Part shown: positions 8,924-18,580 of the stretch, in pieces
Position numbering within the stretch: the stretch's first letter is position 1
How the letters are laid out: every line of letters begins with the position of its first letter
From: Starkeya sp. ORNL1
GTDB taxonomy: Bacteria; Pseudomonadota; Alphaproteobacteria; Rhizobiales; Xanthobacteraceae
Assembly: GCF_012971745.1 (NCBI RefSeq)
Contig: NZ_CP048834.1
Coordinates: 5,403,001-5,467,000 of the forward strand
Direction of reading: 5' to 3'
Length of the DNA: 64,000 nucleotides
Translations under genes and position numbers: made by a program
The notes under the pieces: model-generated
What the model was told of the DNA's origin: nothing
The model's database searches: none
The model's input: only the letters and a program-made list of their open reading frames with translations

Positions 8924-10033
8924 ATGGCGACCCATAAGCTCCTGCTGCTTCCCGGCGACGGCATCGGCACCGAGGTGATGGCCGAGGTGAAGCGCGTCAT
9001 TGCCTGGCTCGAGACCACGGGCCTCGCCTCCTTCGCGGTGGAAGAGGATCTGGTCGGCGGCGCCGCCTATGATGTGCATGGCATTCCGATCTCCGAAGAG
9101 GCGATGGTGCGCGCGCTGGCGGCCGACGCCATCCTGCTTGGCGCGGTCGGCGGCCCGAAATGGGCGAATGTCGACTATGAGGCGCGCCCCGAGGCCGGCC
9201 TGCTGCGGCTGCGCAAGGATCTCCAGCTGTTCGCCAATCTGCGTCCGGCGATCTGCTACCCAGCGCTGGCCGATGCCTCCAGCCTGAAGCGCGAGCTGGT
9301 CGACGGGCTCGATATGCTGATCGTGCGCGAACTGACCGGTGGCGTCTATTTCGGCGAACCGAAGTCCATCACCGACCTCAGCGACGGCCAGAAGCGCGCC
9401 GTCGACACCCAGGTCTATGAATCCTACGAGATCGAGCGCATCGCCCGCGTCGCTTTCGAGCTCGCCCGCACCCGCCGCAACAAGGTGGTCTCGGCCGAGA
9501 AGCACAATGTCATGAAGTCCGGCGTGCTGTGGAAGCAGGTGGTGAGCGAGGTTCACGGTGCGGAGTTCGGCGACGTGACGCTGGAGCACCAACTGGCCGA
9601 TTCGTGCGCCATGCAGCTGGTGCGGGCGCCGAAGCAGTTCGACGTGCTGGTCACCGATAACCTGTTCGGCGACATCCTCTCGGACGTCGCGGCGATGCTG
9701 ACCGGTTCGCTCGGCATGCTGCCGTCGGCTTCGCTCGGCGGCGTCGAGGAGATTTCCGGCAAGCGCCGCGCGCTCTATGAGCCGGTGCACGGCGCCGCCC
9801 CCGACATTGCCGGCAAGGGCCTCGCCAATCCGATCGCGATGATCGGCTCGCTCGCCATGGCGCTGCGCTATTCGTTCGGTCTCTCTGAGGCCGCCGACCG
9901 CATCGATGCGGCGATCGCCGGCGTGCTCGACAAGGGCTACCGCACCAACGATATCAAGTCCGAAGGCACCACGGTGGTCGGCACCAGCGGCATGGGCGAT
10001 GCGATTCTCGCCGAGCTCGGCGGGGCGAAGTAG
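8924..10033 (+). CDS. leuB: 3-isopropylmalate dehydrogenase
   Basis: 369-residue enzyme of leucine biosynthesis that oxidises and decarboxylates 3-isopropylmalate to 2-oxoisocaproate with NAD. The start [14 protein letters not shown], the substrate-binding stretch ending [23 protein letters not shown], and the metal-binding region [10 protein letters not shown] are all present. The ATG at 8924 was chosen because GGCGAGG lies 7-13 bases upstream and the family begins [13 protein letters not shown]; the ATG at 8918 is too close to that site. The length matches the family. The other leu genes are not in the window. Confidence 0.97.
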   Translation: MATHKLLLLPGDGIGTEVMAEVKRVIAWLETTGLASFAVEEDLVGGAAYDVHGIPISEEAMVRALAADAILLGAVGGPKWANVDYEARPEAGLLRLRKDLQLFANLRPAICYPALADASSLKRELVDGLDMLIVRELTGGVYFGEPKSITDLSDGQKRAVDTQVYESYEIERIARVAFELARTRRNKVVSAEKHNVMKSGVLWKQVVSEVHGAEFGDVTLEHQLADSCAMQLVRAPKQFDVLVTDNLFGDILSDVAAMLTGSLGMLPSASLGGVEEISGKRRALYEPVHGAAPDIAGKGLANPIAMIGSLAMALRYSFGLSEAADRIDAAIAGVLDKGYRTNDIKSEGTTVVGTSGMGDAILAELGGAK

Positions 10034-10052
10034 GCCGCGCCCGGCCTATATT

Positions 10053-10073
10053 CCTCTCCCCGTCGGGGAGAGG
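10053..10073. repeat. GC-rich hairpin between convergent leuB and membrane gene
   Basis: CCTCTCCCC-gtc-GGGGAGAGG, a perfect 9-bp inverted repeat 20 bp after leuB. There is no U-tract on either strand, so it is not a classical terminator. It shares the CTCTCCC...GGGAG composition of the elements at 34230 and 46649. Confidence 0.6.
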
Positions 10074-10084
10074 GGGCGCGTCGC

Positions 10085-10630
10085 TCAGGCCGCGTTCGCC
10101 CGCACCCGGTCCGGATAGCTCCTGGTGAATCGCGCCGCGCCGAGCAGCGCCAGCACGGTGGCGAAGATGCCGAATTTCGGTGGGATGTCCGGCCGGTAGA
10201 TCAACACCAGGTCGGCGATCACCAGCACGGCGAAGGCCAGCGCCCAGACGGCGGTGATGACGTAATTGGTGCGCAGGAATTGCGGGCTGTCCCACAGCTC
10301 GGGCGCCACGCTTTCACGGGCATATTGCAGCGTGAAGGGCTGGCGCAGCGCAATCGTCGCCAGCACGATCAACAGCAGCCCGGCATCGACGCGCAGCCGC
10401 ACCCCGAGGATCGACCAGTCGGGCTTGACGAACAGCGCATAGGCGGCGAGCCCGCCGAACAGCAGGGCGGTGCCAATTTCCAGTATCTTGGGGGAGCGGC
10501 CGTTGACGCGGTCGCGAATGACCATCGCCAAAGCAATAATCGCCGCGGCGACGAGACCTTCGGTCGCGCCGACGAGGCGATCAATCAGGGCAAAGGCGAG
10601 GAAGGGGGCGAAGGCCAGAAGGATGTTCAC
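10085..10630 (-). CDS. Integral membrane protein of unknown function
   Basis: 181-residue protein with about five hydrophobic segments (roughly residues 3-20, 25-40, 52-68, 80-95, 122-142 and 150-165) joined by short charged loops such as RDRVNGRSPKI. No catalytic or transport motif is recognised. The organisation is loosely like small septation or YciC-type membrane proteins, but I cannot assign a family. It ends 51 bp from the convergent leuB, with the 10053 hairpin between them. Codon use is like the neighbours, so it is very probably a real gene. Confidence 0.7.
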   Translation of the reverse strand: MNILLAFAPFLAFALIDRLVGATEGLVAAAIIALAMVIRDRVNGRSPKILEIGTALLFGGLAAYALFVKPDWSILGVRLRVDAGLLLIVLATIALRQPFTLQYARESVAPELWDSPQFLRTNYVITAVWALAFAVLVIADLVLIYRPDIPPKFGIFATVLALLGAARFTRSYPDRVRANAA

Positions 10631-10666
10631 GGCCCGGCCCTGCCATCTGAAAGCTGATGCCGGGGA

Positions 10667-10939
10667 TCAGTAACCCGGCAGGTAGTAGCGATCCGGAAGC
10701 GGATAGCGGCTGCCGGTGATGGAACTGTCGCTGCCGTACGAGGGATAACGCATCGCCTGCGTGTCGATATAGTTCAGATACGGCATGCTGCCGGGCTTCA
10801 CCACGGTGCCGGGATCGAGATACGACTTCGGCGGCGGCTTGCGGATGATGAGGCGCGTGCTCGATCCGTCCTGAGCCTGGACCGGAACCGCAGCAGCAGC
10901 CGCGATAACAGCGGCAATGGCGAACGAGGCGAAACGCAT
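10667..10939 (-). CDS. Small secreted hypothetical protein
   Basis: 90-residue protein beginning MRFASFAIAAVIAAAAAVPV with cleavage expected after VQAQ, so probably periplasmic. GGAGG sits at a good distance from the ATG at 10939, which favours this start over one 21 bases upstream. The mature 65 residues are rich in Pro, Tyr and Ser (KPPPKSYLDPGTVVKPGSMP, then RYPLPDRYYLPGY). No enzymatic motif is visible. Short Tyr/Pro-rich secreted proteins like this are common in Hyphomicrobiales and of unknown role. Confidence 0.72.
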   Translation of the reverse strand: MRFASFAIAAVIAAAAAVPVQAQDGSSTRLIIRKPPPKSYLDPGTVVKPGSMPYLNYIDTQAMRYPSYGSDSSITGSRYPLPDRYYLPGY

Positions 10940-11032
10940 TTTAACCTCCAAGCGACGCACCCGCCGCGTCGCGACGCTTACGTCACCTATAAGATGGACA
11001 CAAGACGGCGCCGCGTCGAGGGGTGGATACCG

Positions 11033-11944
11033 TCAATTACGCCGGTTGGCGATGAATCGCGCCGCTTGGTCAAGAAGTGTTGCACGCGGGCCAAAGGGCG
11101 CGAGCGCCGCTTCCGCCTCCGCAACCAGTCGGCCAAGCTCGGCGCGGGCGCCGGCGACGCCGAAAAGCTCGACAAATGTTGCCTTGCCGGCCTCGGCATC
11201 CTTGCCGACTGCCTTGCCGACCGCGCCGGCGTCGCCCTCGACATCGAGCAGGTCGTCGGCGATCTGGAAGGCGCGGCCGATCGCCAGCGCATAGGTATCG
11301 AGCGTTGCGCGCTCCGCCTCGGACGCGCCGCCGAGCCGCGCGCCGGCCTCGCAGGCATAGCGCAGCAGTGCGCCGGTCTTCATCGCCTGGAGGCGCGCGA
11401 CGTCGTTCACACCCAGCCGGCCGCGGCCGGCATCGTCGAATCGGCCCTCGGCGGCGAGATCCAGCATCTGGCCGCCGACCATGCCCTGCGTGCCGGCGGC
11501 ACGGGCGAGGCCGGCGATCAGCGCGACGCGCACGGCCGGGTCCGGATGGGTGTCCTCGCGGGCGAGGATGTCGAAGGCCAGCGTCAGCAGGCCATCGCCG
11601 GCGAGGATAGCGGTTGCCTCGTCAAAGGCGCGGTGCACCGTGGGCAGGCCGCGGCGCAGATCATCGTCGTCCATGGCCGGCAGGTCGTCATGGACCAGCG
11701 AATAGCAATGCACGCATTCCAGCGCGGCGGCGGCGGGCATGGCGCCGGCACGCGGCACGCCAAACAGGGCAGCGCTCTCGGCGACGAGGAAGGGGCGCAG
11801 CCGCTTGCCACCGCCGAGCGCGGCATGGCGCATGGCGTCCGCGAGGCGCGCGCTCGCCGTTCCCGTATCGGTGATGGCGCGATCCATATAGTCGGCGACG
11901 GCGTCGGCGGTGGCGGCTAGGGTCTCGGTAAGGCTGTCGGTCAT
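11033..11944 (-). CDS. ispA: Polyprenyl (farnesyl/geranylgeranyl) diphosphate synthase
   Basis: 303-residue class I trans-prenyltransferase that condenses isopentenyl diphosphate with allylic diphosphates to supply quinone, hopanoid and undecaprenyl precursors. It shows GGKRLRP, the first Asp-rich motif (DDLPAMDDDDLRRG) and the second (QIADDLLDVEGD) with the closing KATFVELFG region. The ATG at 11944 (MTDSLTETLA) fits the family start; the upstream extension to 12145 is low-complexity and overlaps the divergent mtgA promoter. Chain length is not certain from sequence, but the size and single-copy context fit farnesyl diphosphate synthase. Confidence 0.9.
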   Translation of the reverse strand: MTDSLTETLAATADAVADYMDRAITDTGTASARLADAMRHAALGGGKRLRPFLVAESAALFGVPRAGAMPAAAALECVHCYSLVHDDLPAMDDDDLRRGLPTVHRAFDEATAILAGDGLLTLAFDILAREDTHPDPAVRVALIAGLARAAGTQGMVGGQMLDLAAEGRFDDAGRGRLGVNDVARLQAMKTGALLRYACEAGARLGGASEAERATLDTYALAIGRAFQIADDLLDVEGDAGAVGKAVGKDAEAGKATFVELFGVAGARAELGRLVAEAEAALAPFGPRATLLDQAARFIANRRN

Positions 11945-12071
11945 CACGTGATCGCCCGGTTGCTGCGGCTGCGTGCCGCAGACCGGGGTTGCGGTCAAGT
12001 GCTTGTGACGCCACGGGGTTGGCGAGAGCCGTGCGCGGCCGTTAGGTAAGGGCCGGGCGGGGGAGTGGCGG

Positions 12072-12755
12072 ATGATCGGCAGATGGGTGAGGAAGATCGC
12101 GAAAGCGGCGTTGCTGCTCGCGCTCATCCCGCTGGTGCTGACCATCGTCTACAACATCGTGCCGCCGGTCTCGACGCTGATGCTGGCGCGTTGGGCGACA
12201 CTGCGGCCGGTGGTGCGCGACTGGGTGTCGCTCGATCGCGTCGCGCCGGTGCTGGTGCGGAGCGTGCTCGCCTCGGAGGATGCGCGCTTCTGCCAGCATA
12301 TGGGCGTCGACCTCGTCGAGCTGAACAATGTCATTGACGAGAGCGACGGGCTCGACGCGTCGCGCGGCGCTTCCACCATCACCATGCAACTCGCCAAGAA
12401 CCTGTTCCTGTGGAACGGGCGCAGTGTGATCCGCAAAGGACTCGAATTCCCGCTGGCGCTCTACATCAATTTCGTCATGAGCAAGCGACGGCAGATGGAG
12501 GTCTATCTCAACATCGCCGAATGGGGCCCGAACGGCGAGTTCGGCATCGAGGCGGCGTCGCGCCGCGCCTTCGGCAAGGGGGCCGGCGAACTGAATGCCC
12601 GGCAGGCGGCGCTGCTCGCGGTGATGCTGCCGAATCCGCACCGACGCGATGCGGCCAAGCCGGGGGCCGGGATGTCGCGCCTCGCCGCGCGGCTGCAGGC
12701 GCGGATTCCGGCGGAGGGCGGCGAGCTCACCTCGTGCCTTGGCACCGGCCGATGA
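12072..12755 (+). CDS. mtgA: Monofunctional biosynthetic peptidoglycan transglycosylase
   Basis: 227-residue GT51 glycosyltransferase that polymerises lipid II into glycan strands at the inner membrane. One N-terminal membrane anchor (about residues 10-30) is followed by the family motifs [13 protein letters not shown] (catalytic Glu69), [15 protein letters not shown], the RK-E motif and [12 protein letters not shown]. There is no transpeptidase domain, which separates it from class A PBPs. It is divergent from the prenyl diphosphate synthase with a 127-bp shared upstream region, and rpmF follows 148 bp downstream. Confidence 0.95.
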   Translation: MIGRWVRKIAKAALLLALIPLVLTIVYNIVPPVSTLMLARWATLRPVVRDWVSLDRVAPVLVRSVLASEDARFCQHMGVDLVELNNVIDESDGLDASRGASTITMQLAKNLFLWNGRSVIRKGLEFPLALYINFVMSKRRQMEVYLNIAEWGPNGEFGIEAASRRAFGKGAGELNARQAALLAVMLPNPHRRDAAKPGAGMSRLAARLQARIPAEGGELTSCLGTGR

Positions 12756-12903
12756 GGCTCGCGGATGCCGGGGTCTGCTTTCGCTTCCCCGCCCCCTTTC
12801 GCTTCAAGGCGCGAGACTGTATAAGCCCGCACTCCGAACATGCGCTATCCGGCACCGGCCGCCCTTGCGGGCGATGGAACACGCCGGCACAGGAGTTGAG
12901 ACT

Positions 12904-13089
12904 ATGGCCGTTCCTAAGAAGAAGACCAGCCCGTCGCGCCGCGGCATGCGCCGTTCCGCCGACGCCCTGAAGCAGCCGACCTATGTCGAAGACAAGGATT
13001 CGGGGGAGCTGCGCCGTCCGCACCACCTCGACCTAAAGACCGGCATGTATCGCGGCCGGCAGGTGCTGAAGGTTAAGGCCGAGGCGTGA
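12904..13089 (+). CDS. rpmF: 50S ribosomal protein L32
   Basis: 61-residue ribosomal protein beginning [20 protein letters not shown], the standard bL32 start, and ending with the [16 protein letters not shown] segment common in alphaproteobacteria. The zinc-binding cysteines seen in some L32 proteins are absent, as usual for this class. A longer frame runs upstream but the L32 start is unambiguous, with GGAG about 8 bases before it. The gene is monocistronic here, followed by a GC-rich inverted repeat. Confidence 0.98.
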   Translation: MAVPKKKTSPSRRGMRRSADALKQPTYVEDKDSGELRRPHHLDLKTGMYRGRQVLKVKAEA

Positions 13090-13113
13090 GCCTGGCCTGG
13101 GCGTGAGCCCGAT

Positions 13114-13132
13114 CCGGGGCGCCACGCCCCGG
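13114..13132 (+). terminator. Possible terminator hairpin after rpmF
   Basis: CCGGGGCG-cca-CGCCCCGG, a perfect 8-bp stem 25 bp after the rpmF stop. No T-tract follows, so intrinsic termination is doubtful. It may only stabilise the mRNA 3' end. Confidence 0.35.
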
Positions 13133-13226
13133 TGCGCGGATCTGGATGCGGCCGCAAGGCCGCTTCCCTGCACGCCGTGTAGATGACTGTTAGCGGCTAC
13201 CTTCCCGACAACCTGCTGGGGCCCCG

Positions 13227-13628
13227 ATGATCGCGACCGTTCCGCTGCTCATCATTCCGCTCGCGATCTACAATATCCTTGCCTTCATCACGCCGGGCTA
13301 TGCCTGGGCCAACGTGCTGTTCAGCGTTCCGATGGTGTCCGGCGTGAGCTGGGACGTCACGTTGAGCGACGTCTTCATCGTGCTGTCGCTGGCGTTCCTG
13401 TTCTTCGAGATCGTGAAGGCGACCAGCGCCTCGACGCGCTCCATCGTCGACCACATGCTCTCGACCCTGGTGTTCGTGGCTGCCCTGGTGGAGTTCCTTC
13501 TGGTGGCGCCGGCGGCGACCTCGACCTTCGCGATTCTGCTCGCGCTGATGCTGCTCGACATCGTCGCCGGCTATTCGATCTCGATCCGTGTCGCGCGCCG
13601 CGATTTCGCCATCGAGCGTCCCGAATAG
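13227..13628 (+). CDS. Small integral membrane protein
   Basis: 133-residue protein with four predicted membrane helices (about residues 2-22, 46-64, 78-95 and 98-118) and a short charged C-terminal tail (RVARRDFAIERPE). The second segment is preceded by an aromatic/Asp region (WDVTLSDVFIV) and the third begins after SASTRSIVDHML. The layout is conserved in small alphaproteobacterial membrane proteins, but no function is known to me. It stands between rpmF and the EAL-domain gene. Confidence 0.72.
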   Translation: MIATVPLLIIPLAIYNILAFITPGYAWANVLFSVPMVSGVSWDVTLSDVFIVLSLAFLFFEIVKATSASTRSIVDHMLSTLVFVAALVEFLLVAPAATSTFAILLALMLLDIVAGYSISIRVARRDFAIERPE

Positions 13629-13779
13629 GGCGATGCCTGTCGGTATCATAGTGCCATCATGGAGTGTTAACGCTTGCGGCGGAAATCGCTCGCGGTGACA
13701 CTGGTTTTGCTCGCCGGGCCGAAATCACCGTGTAAGAGGGGACTGTCCCCGGGCCGGGGCTTCCCTGATACGGACCAAG

Positions 13780-15489
13780 ATGTCTTTGCCGAGTGCTTCT
13801 GATTCCGACGCTTCCCGCGCAGCCGCGCTGACACCCCACGTCGTCGCCCGCATTGTCGGCGAGAGCGGCGGCGCCGCCTATCAATGGACGGTGGTGCCGG
13901 ACCGGCTCATCTGGGATGCCTATGCGGCCGAGGTGCTCGGCGTCGCCGACATTGGCAGTATTGCGAGCGGCGCCGACTATGCCTTGCTGGTCGATCCAGA
14001 GGGTGGGCGCAGCCGCGTCGAGGCCGTGATGGCCGACAAGAATCTGGATGCCGGCACCGGCTGCCGCTTCGAGACCATCTACCGCCTGCGATCGGTCGAC
14101 GGCGTGCAGGAGCCGGTCTGGCTGGAGGACCGCGGCATTTGGTTCGCCGGGCCGGACCACAGGCCGGCGCGGGTCGAGGGCGTGGTGCGCCGCATCGGCA
14201 CGCAGAATCTCGGCCAGCGCGAGTTCGACCGTGCGGCGCGGATCGACGTGCAGACCGGCCACATCAACCGCCAGCATCTGGCGCAGCTGCTCAGCGAGCG
14301 GCTGGCGGATGCGGCCCGCTATCGCAGCCAGTTCGGTTTCCTGCTGATCGGCGTCGACCATCTCGGCCGGCTCAACGATGCCTATGGCTTCGAGGTCGGC
14401 GACGAGGTCATCGACATGGTCGGCCAGCGCCTCAGGGCGCGGATGCGCGCCCATGACGAGATCGGCCGCTTCTCCGGCAACAAGTTCGCCATCGTACTCC
14501 GGGACTGCTCGCCGGAAGACATGGCGACCGCAGCGCAGCGCTTCATCTCGGCGGTGGTCGACGATGCGCTGCAGACCAGCGGCGGGGCGGTGGCGGTCTC
14601 GGTGACGGCGGGCGGGGTGATCGCGCCGCGCCATGCCCGCGCGGTGCCGGAGATCTTCACCCACGCGCAGGATGCGCTGGAGCACGCCAAGACCTTCGCG
14701 CGCGGCAGCTACCAGCCCTATCAGCCGAGCGTCGAGCGCGAAGCAGCGCGGCGCGCCAATCTGCGACTGACCGACGACATCGTCACCGCGCTCGCCGGCA
14801 GCCGGGTGATGCTGGCCTTCCAGCCCATAGCCGAGGCGGCCTCGCGCCGCATCGTGCTGCATGAATGCCTGGTCCGCGTCGAGGGCGCTGATGGCGGCCT
14901 GCTCAGCGGCGCTGCCGTGGTGCCCATCGCCGAAAAGTTCGGGCTGATGCGGCTTGTCGACAATCGCGTGCTGCAACTGGCGCTCGACGTGCTGGTGGCC
15001 AATCCGGAGATGCGGCTCTCGGTCAATGTCTCGCCAAGCACGGTCAATGACCGGGCCTGGCTGGCGTTGCTGGAGGAACGCGGCCGGCGCGGCCTGGCTG
15101 GCCGTCTCGTCGTCGAGTTGACCGAGACCGCCGCGATCCATGATGTCGAGGTGACCCGCCGCTTCGTCCACCGGCTGCACGAGATCGGGTGCACGGTGGC
15201 GATGGACGATTTCGGCGCCGGCTACACCTCGTTCCGCAATCTGCGCCGGCTTGGCGTCGACATGCTGAAGCTCGACGGCAGCTTCATCCGCGCCTTGATG
15301 GAATCCGAGGATGACCGCTTCTTCGTGCGCACGCTGCTCGATCTGGCGCGGCACATGGGGATGCAGACGGTGGCCGAATGGGTGCCGGACGAGGCTACCG
15401 CGGAGCAGCTTGCCCAATGGGGCTGCGACTATCTCCAGGGCGCACTGATAGGCCTTGCGGCCGAGCGGCCCCGTCCGCTGCATCCCTGA
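13780..15489 (+). CDS. EAL-domain c-di-GMP phosphodiesterase with degenerate GGDEF and PAS-like N-terminus
   Basis: 569-residue signalling protein without membrane segments. Residues about 25-145 look PAS-like. The GGDEF-type domain follows (about 165-305), but its signature is FSGNKF in place of GGDEF, so cyclase activity should be lost. The EAL domain (about 320-560) keeps catalytic positions: the first motif as HECLVRV (ECL for EAL), the Asn in RLSVNVSPS, the Glu in VELTET, DDFGAGYTSF and the Lys in DMLKLDGSFI. It is therefore predicted to hydrolyse c-di-GMP, with the GGDEF part perhaps sensory. It converges on phaR. Confidence 0.88.
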   Translation: MSLPSASDSDASRAAALTPHVVARIVGESGGAAYQWTVVPDRLIWDAYAAEVLGVADIGSIASGADYALLVDPEGGRSRVEAVMADKNLDAGTGCRFETIYRLRSVDGVQEPVWLEDRGIWFAGPDHRPARVEGVVRRIGTQNLGQREFDRAARIDVQTGHINRQHLAQLLSERLADAARYRSQFGFLLIGVDHLGRLNDAYGFEVGDEVIDMVGQRLRARMRAHDEIGRFSGNKFAIVLRDCSPEDMATAAQRFISAVVDDALQTSGGAVAVSVTAGGVIAPRHARAVPEIFTHAQDALEHAKTFARGSYQPYQPSVEREAARRANLRLTDDIVTALAGSRVMLAFQPIAEAASRRIVLHECLVRVEGADGGLLSGAAVVPIAEKFGLMRLVDNRVLQLALDVLVANPEMRLSVNVSPSTVNDRAWLALLEERGRRGLAGRLVVELTETAAIHDVEVTRRFVHRLHEIGCTVAMDDFGAGYTSFRNLRRLGVDMLKLDGSFIRALMESEDDRFFVRTLLDLARHMGMQTVAEWVPDEATAEQLAQWGCDYLQGALIGLAAERPRPLHP

Positions 15490-15500
15490 GATGTAGGCAG

Positions 15501-15569
15501 AGAGCCGGGATCGCTCTCCGCAACGTCATCCGATCCCGGGTACGGCCTGCGGCCGTTCCGGGATGACGA
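15501..15569 (-). repeat. Intergenic repeat, family R1 (short copy)
   Basis: On the reverse strand this reads GTCATCCCGGAACGGCCGC and continues to a second GATCCCGGCTCT block. These are the same blocks as in the elements at 37215, 48331 and 54636, but this copy is shortened. It lies between the convergent EAL gene and phaR. Confidence 0.7.
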
Positions 15570-15594
15570 TAGCCAAGAGAATGGCGGCGGCCTT

Positions 15595-16176
15595 TCAGCC
15601 CTTGTTCTCGCCCTTCTCGCCAATGCGGTCGAGCCGCTTCTGCATCTCGGCGACCTGACGCTTGAGTTCGTCGAGATCGTCGGACTTTTCCGCCGGAATC
15701 GCACTGTCTTCGGCGCGGCCATTGGGCATGAACATCTTCATGGTGCGGTCGAAGATCTCCATGTTGCGACGCACTTGCTCTTCCATTGCGCCGAAGGCTG
15801 CAAAGCTCGGAACGCCGCCGAAGGTCTTCGCCACCTGATCGCGAAACTTCTCTTGCTCGCGCGTGAAGTTCTCGATGGAAATGTCCAGATAACGCGGCAC
15901 CAGCATTTGCATGCTGTCGCCATAGAAGCGGATGATCTGCCGGAGGAAGTTGATCGGCAGCAGGTTCTGCCCCTTACCTTCCTGCTCGAAGATGATCTGG
16001 GTGAGAACCGAGTGCGTAATATCTTCCCCGGTCTTCGCATCGTAGACGACGAAATCCTCACCGTTCTTCACCATCAGGGCGAGGTCTTCGAGCGTCACGT
16101 AGGTGCTCGTGCCGGTATTGTAGAGGCGGCGATTCGCATACTTCTTGATGGTGACGGGCTCGGTCGATTTTGCCAT
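15595..16176 (-). CDS. phaR: Polyhydroxyalkanoate synthesis repressor PhaR
   Basis: 193-residue regulator that binds PHB granules and DNA. It represses phasin and PHA genes until granules titrate it away. The N-terminal PHB/PHA accumulation DNA-binding domain is clear (TIKKYANRRLYNTGTSTYVT and VVYDAKTGEDITHSVLTQII at about residues 9-60). The second domain (about 65-130) contains FYGDSMQMLVPRYLDISIEN, and the C-terminus is a charged helix (DELKRQVAEMQKRLDRIGEK). The divergent phaA-phaB pair, 214 bp away, is the probable local target. Confidence 0.96.
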   Translation of the reverse strand: MAKSTEPVTIKKYANRRLYNTGTSTYVTLEDLALMVKNGEDFVVYDAKTGEDITHSVLTQIIFEQEGKGQNLLPINFLRQIIRFYGDSMQMLVPRYLDISIENFTREQEKFRDQVAKTFGGVPSFAAFGAMEEQVRRNMEIFDRTMKMFMPNGRAEDSAIPAEKSDDLDELKRQVAEMQKRLDRIGEKGENKG

Positions 16177-16289
16177 GTTATCCTGTCGCCTTAGTCGTTT
16201 CCCTTTGAAACACTAGGACGTTTCCAGACCGACCGCTACAGGATTGTTCGACGCACAAAATTGTCGACATGAGGCACCTCGCGACGGCA

Positions 16290-16319
16290 TTGACACGGGT
16301 CACTTGAGCCTCCCACCAT
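16290..16319 (+). promoter_or_regulatory. Possible sigma-70 promoter for phaA
   Basis: TTGACA (16290-16295), an 18-bp spacer and CACCAT (16314-16319), about 70 bp before phaA in the phaR/phaA divergent region. The -35 is perfect and the -10 is weak. No clear PhaR box was found. Confidence 0.35.
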
Positions 16320-16390
16320 GCGGCCACACATAAGCAACAACGCCGGTTCCCACGGGGCCGGTCTGCCCGTAATCCCGGAGGACGGCATTC

Positions 16391-17569
<1,179 letters not shown>

Positions 17570-17702
17570 AGCGTGCGGTATTTGGATATGCAGCCTGCGA
17601 CAAGGCGTCGAGCTTAGGACAGCCCTTGCGCCTTGTCCTCCAATGAAAAAGCCGTACAAGCCGGCGATATGCCGGGAGGGCATGTCTGAGGGGGAAGTGC
17701 AC

Positions 17703-18428
17703 ATGGGTCGAGTTGCGTTGGTGACCGGCGGCACCCGCGGGATCGGGGCCGCCGTTGCGACTGCGCTGAAAGCAGCGGGCTATTCGGTCGCCGTCAATTA
17801 TGCCGGCAATGAAGAGGCGGCGGCGCAGTTCACCGCCGCCACCGGCATTGCCGCCTTCAAATGGGACGTCTCGGATTTCGCGGCCTGCAAGGCCGGCGTC
17901 GCCGAGGTCGAGGCCAAGCTCGGTCCGGTCGAGGTGCTGGTCAATAATGCCGGCATCACCCGCGACGGCATGCTGCACAAGATGACGCCGGAACAATGGG
18001 GCGCCGTCATCAACACCAATCTGAACTCGATGTTCAACATGTGCCGCCAGGTGATCGAGGGCATGCGCGAGCGCAGCTTCGGGCGCATCGTCACCGTCTC
18101 CTCGATCAACGGTCAGAAGGGCCAAGTGGGGCAGACCAATTACTGCGCCGCCAAGGCCGGCGAGATCGGCTTCACCAAGGCGCTGGCGCAGGAGAATGCC
18201 AAGAAGGGCATCACGGTGAACGCCATTTGCCCCGGCTACATCGCCACCGAGATGGTGAAGGCGATGCCGCAGGAAGTGCTCGACAAGAACGTGCTGCCGC
18301 TCATTCCGGCGGGGCGGCTGGGCGAGCCGGACGAGGTGGCGCGCTGCGTGGTGTTCCTCGCCTCGGACGAGGCGAGCTTCATCACCGGCTCGACCCTCAC
18401 CGCCAATGGCGGGCAATACATGGTGTGA
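17703..18428 (+). CDS. phaB: Acetoacetyl-CoA reductase
   Basis: 241-residue short-chain dehydrogenase that reduces acetoacetyl-CoA to (R)-3-hydroxybutyryl-CoA with NADPH, giving the PHB monomer. It has the cofactor motif TGGTRGIGA (residues 8-16), NNAGITRD, and catalytic Ser133/134 with Tyr147 and Lys151 (YCAAK). The ATG at 17703 gives exactly the usual 241-residue length and follows a GAGGGGGA ribosome site; the frame extends 20 codons further upstream. It pairs with phaA just upstream. Confidence 0.97.
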   Translation: MGRVALVTGGTRGIGAAVATALKAAGYSVAVNYAGNEEAAAQFTAATGIAAFKWDVSDFAACKAGVAEVEAKLGPVEVLVNNAGITRDGMLHKMTPEQWGAVINTNLNSMFNMCRQVIEGMRERSFGRIVTVSSINGQKGQVGQTNYCAAKAGEIGFTKALAQENAKKGITVNAICPGYIATEMVKAMPQEVLDKNVLPLIPAGRLGEPDEVARCVVFLASDEASFITGSTLTANGGQYMV

Positions 18429-18580
18429 GGCCGGCGACGCGTTGCTTGTGCGCGCGTCGTTTTGAGGAGGCATTGCCGCGTGCGGCGCGGCAGGCCTTCG
18501 TATGTGGAGTACCTTGGTGTATGGGGAGCGCTCCTTCCCTCGCGTTCCGCGTACCGTATCGCGTATCCTTGCCGCGTTTC

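Noticed and set aside
16177-16390. A PhaR operator between phaR and phaA
   Set aside because: No symmetrical TGC-type box could be identified with confidence.
17996-18580. An N-terminal extension of the EamA transporter over phaB
   Set aside because: It reads phaB in the wrong frame and has no transporter content; the transporter begins at 18581.
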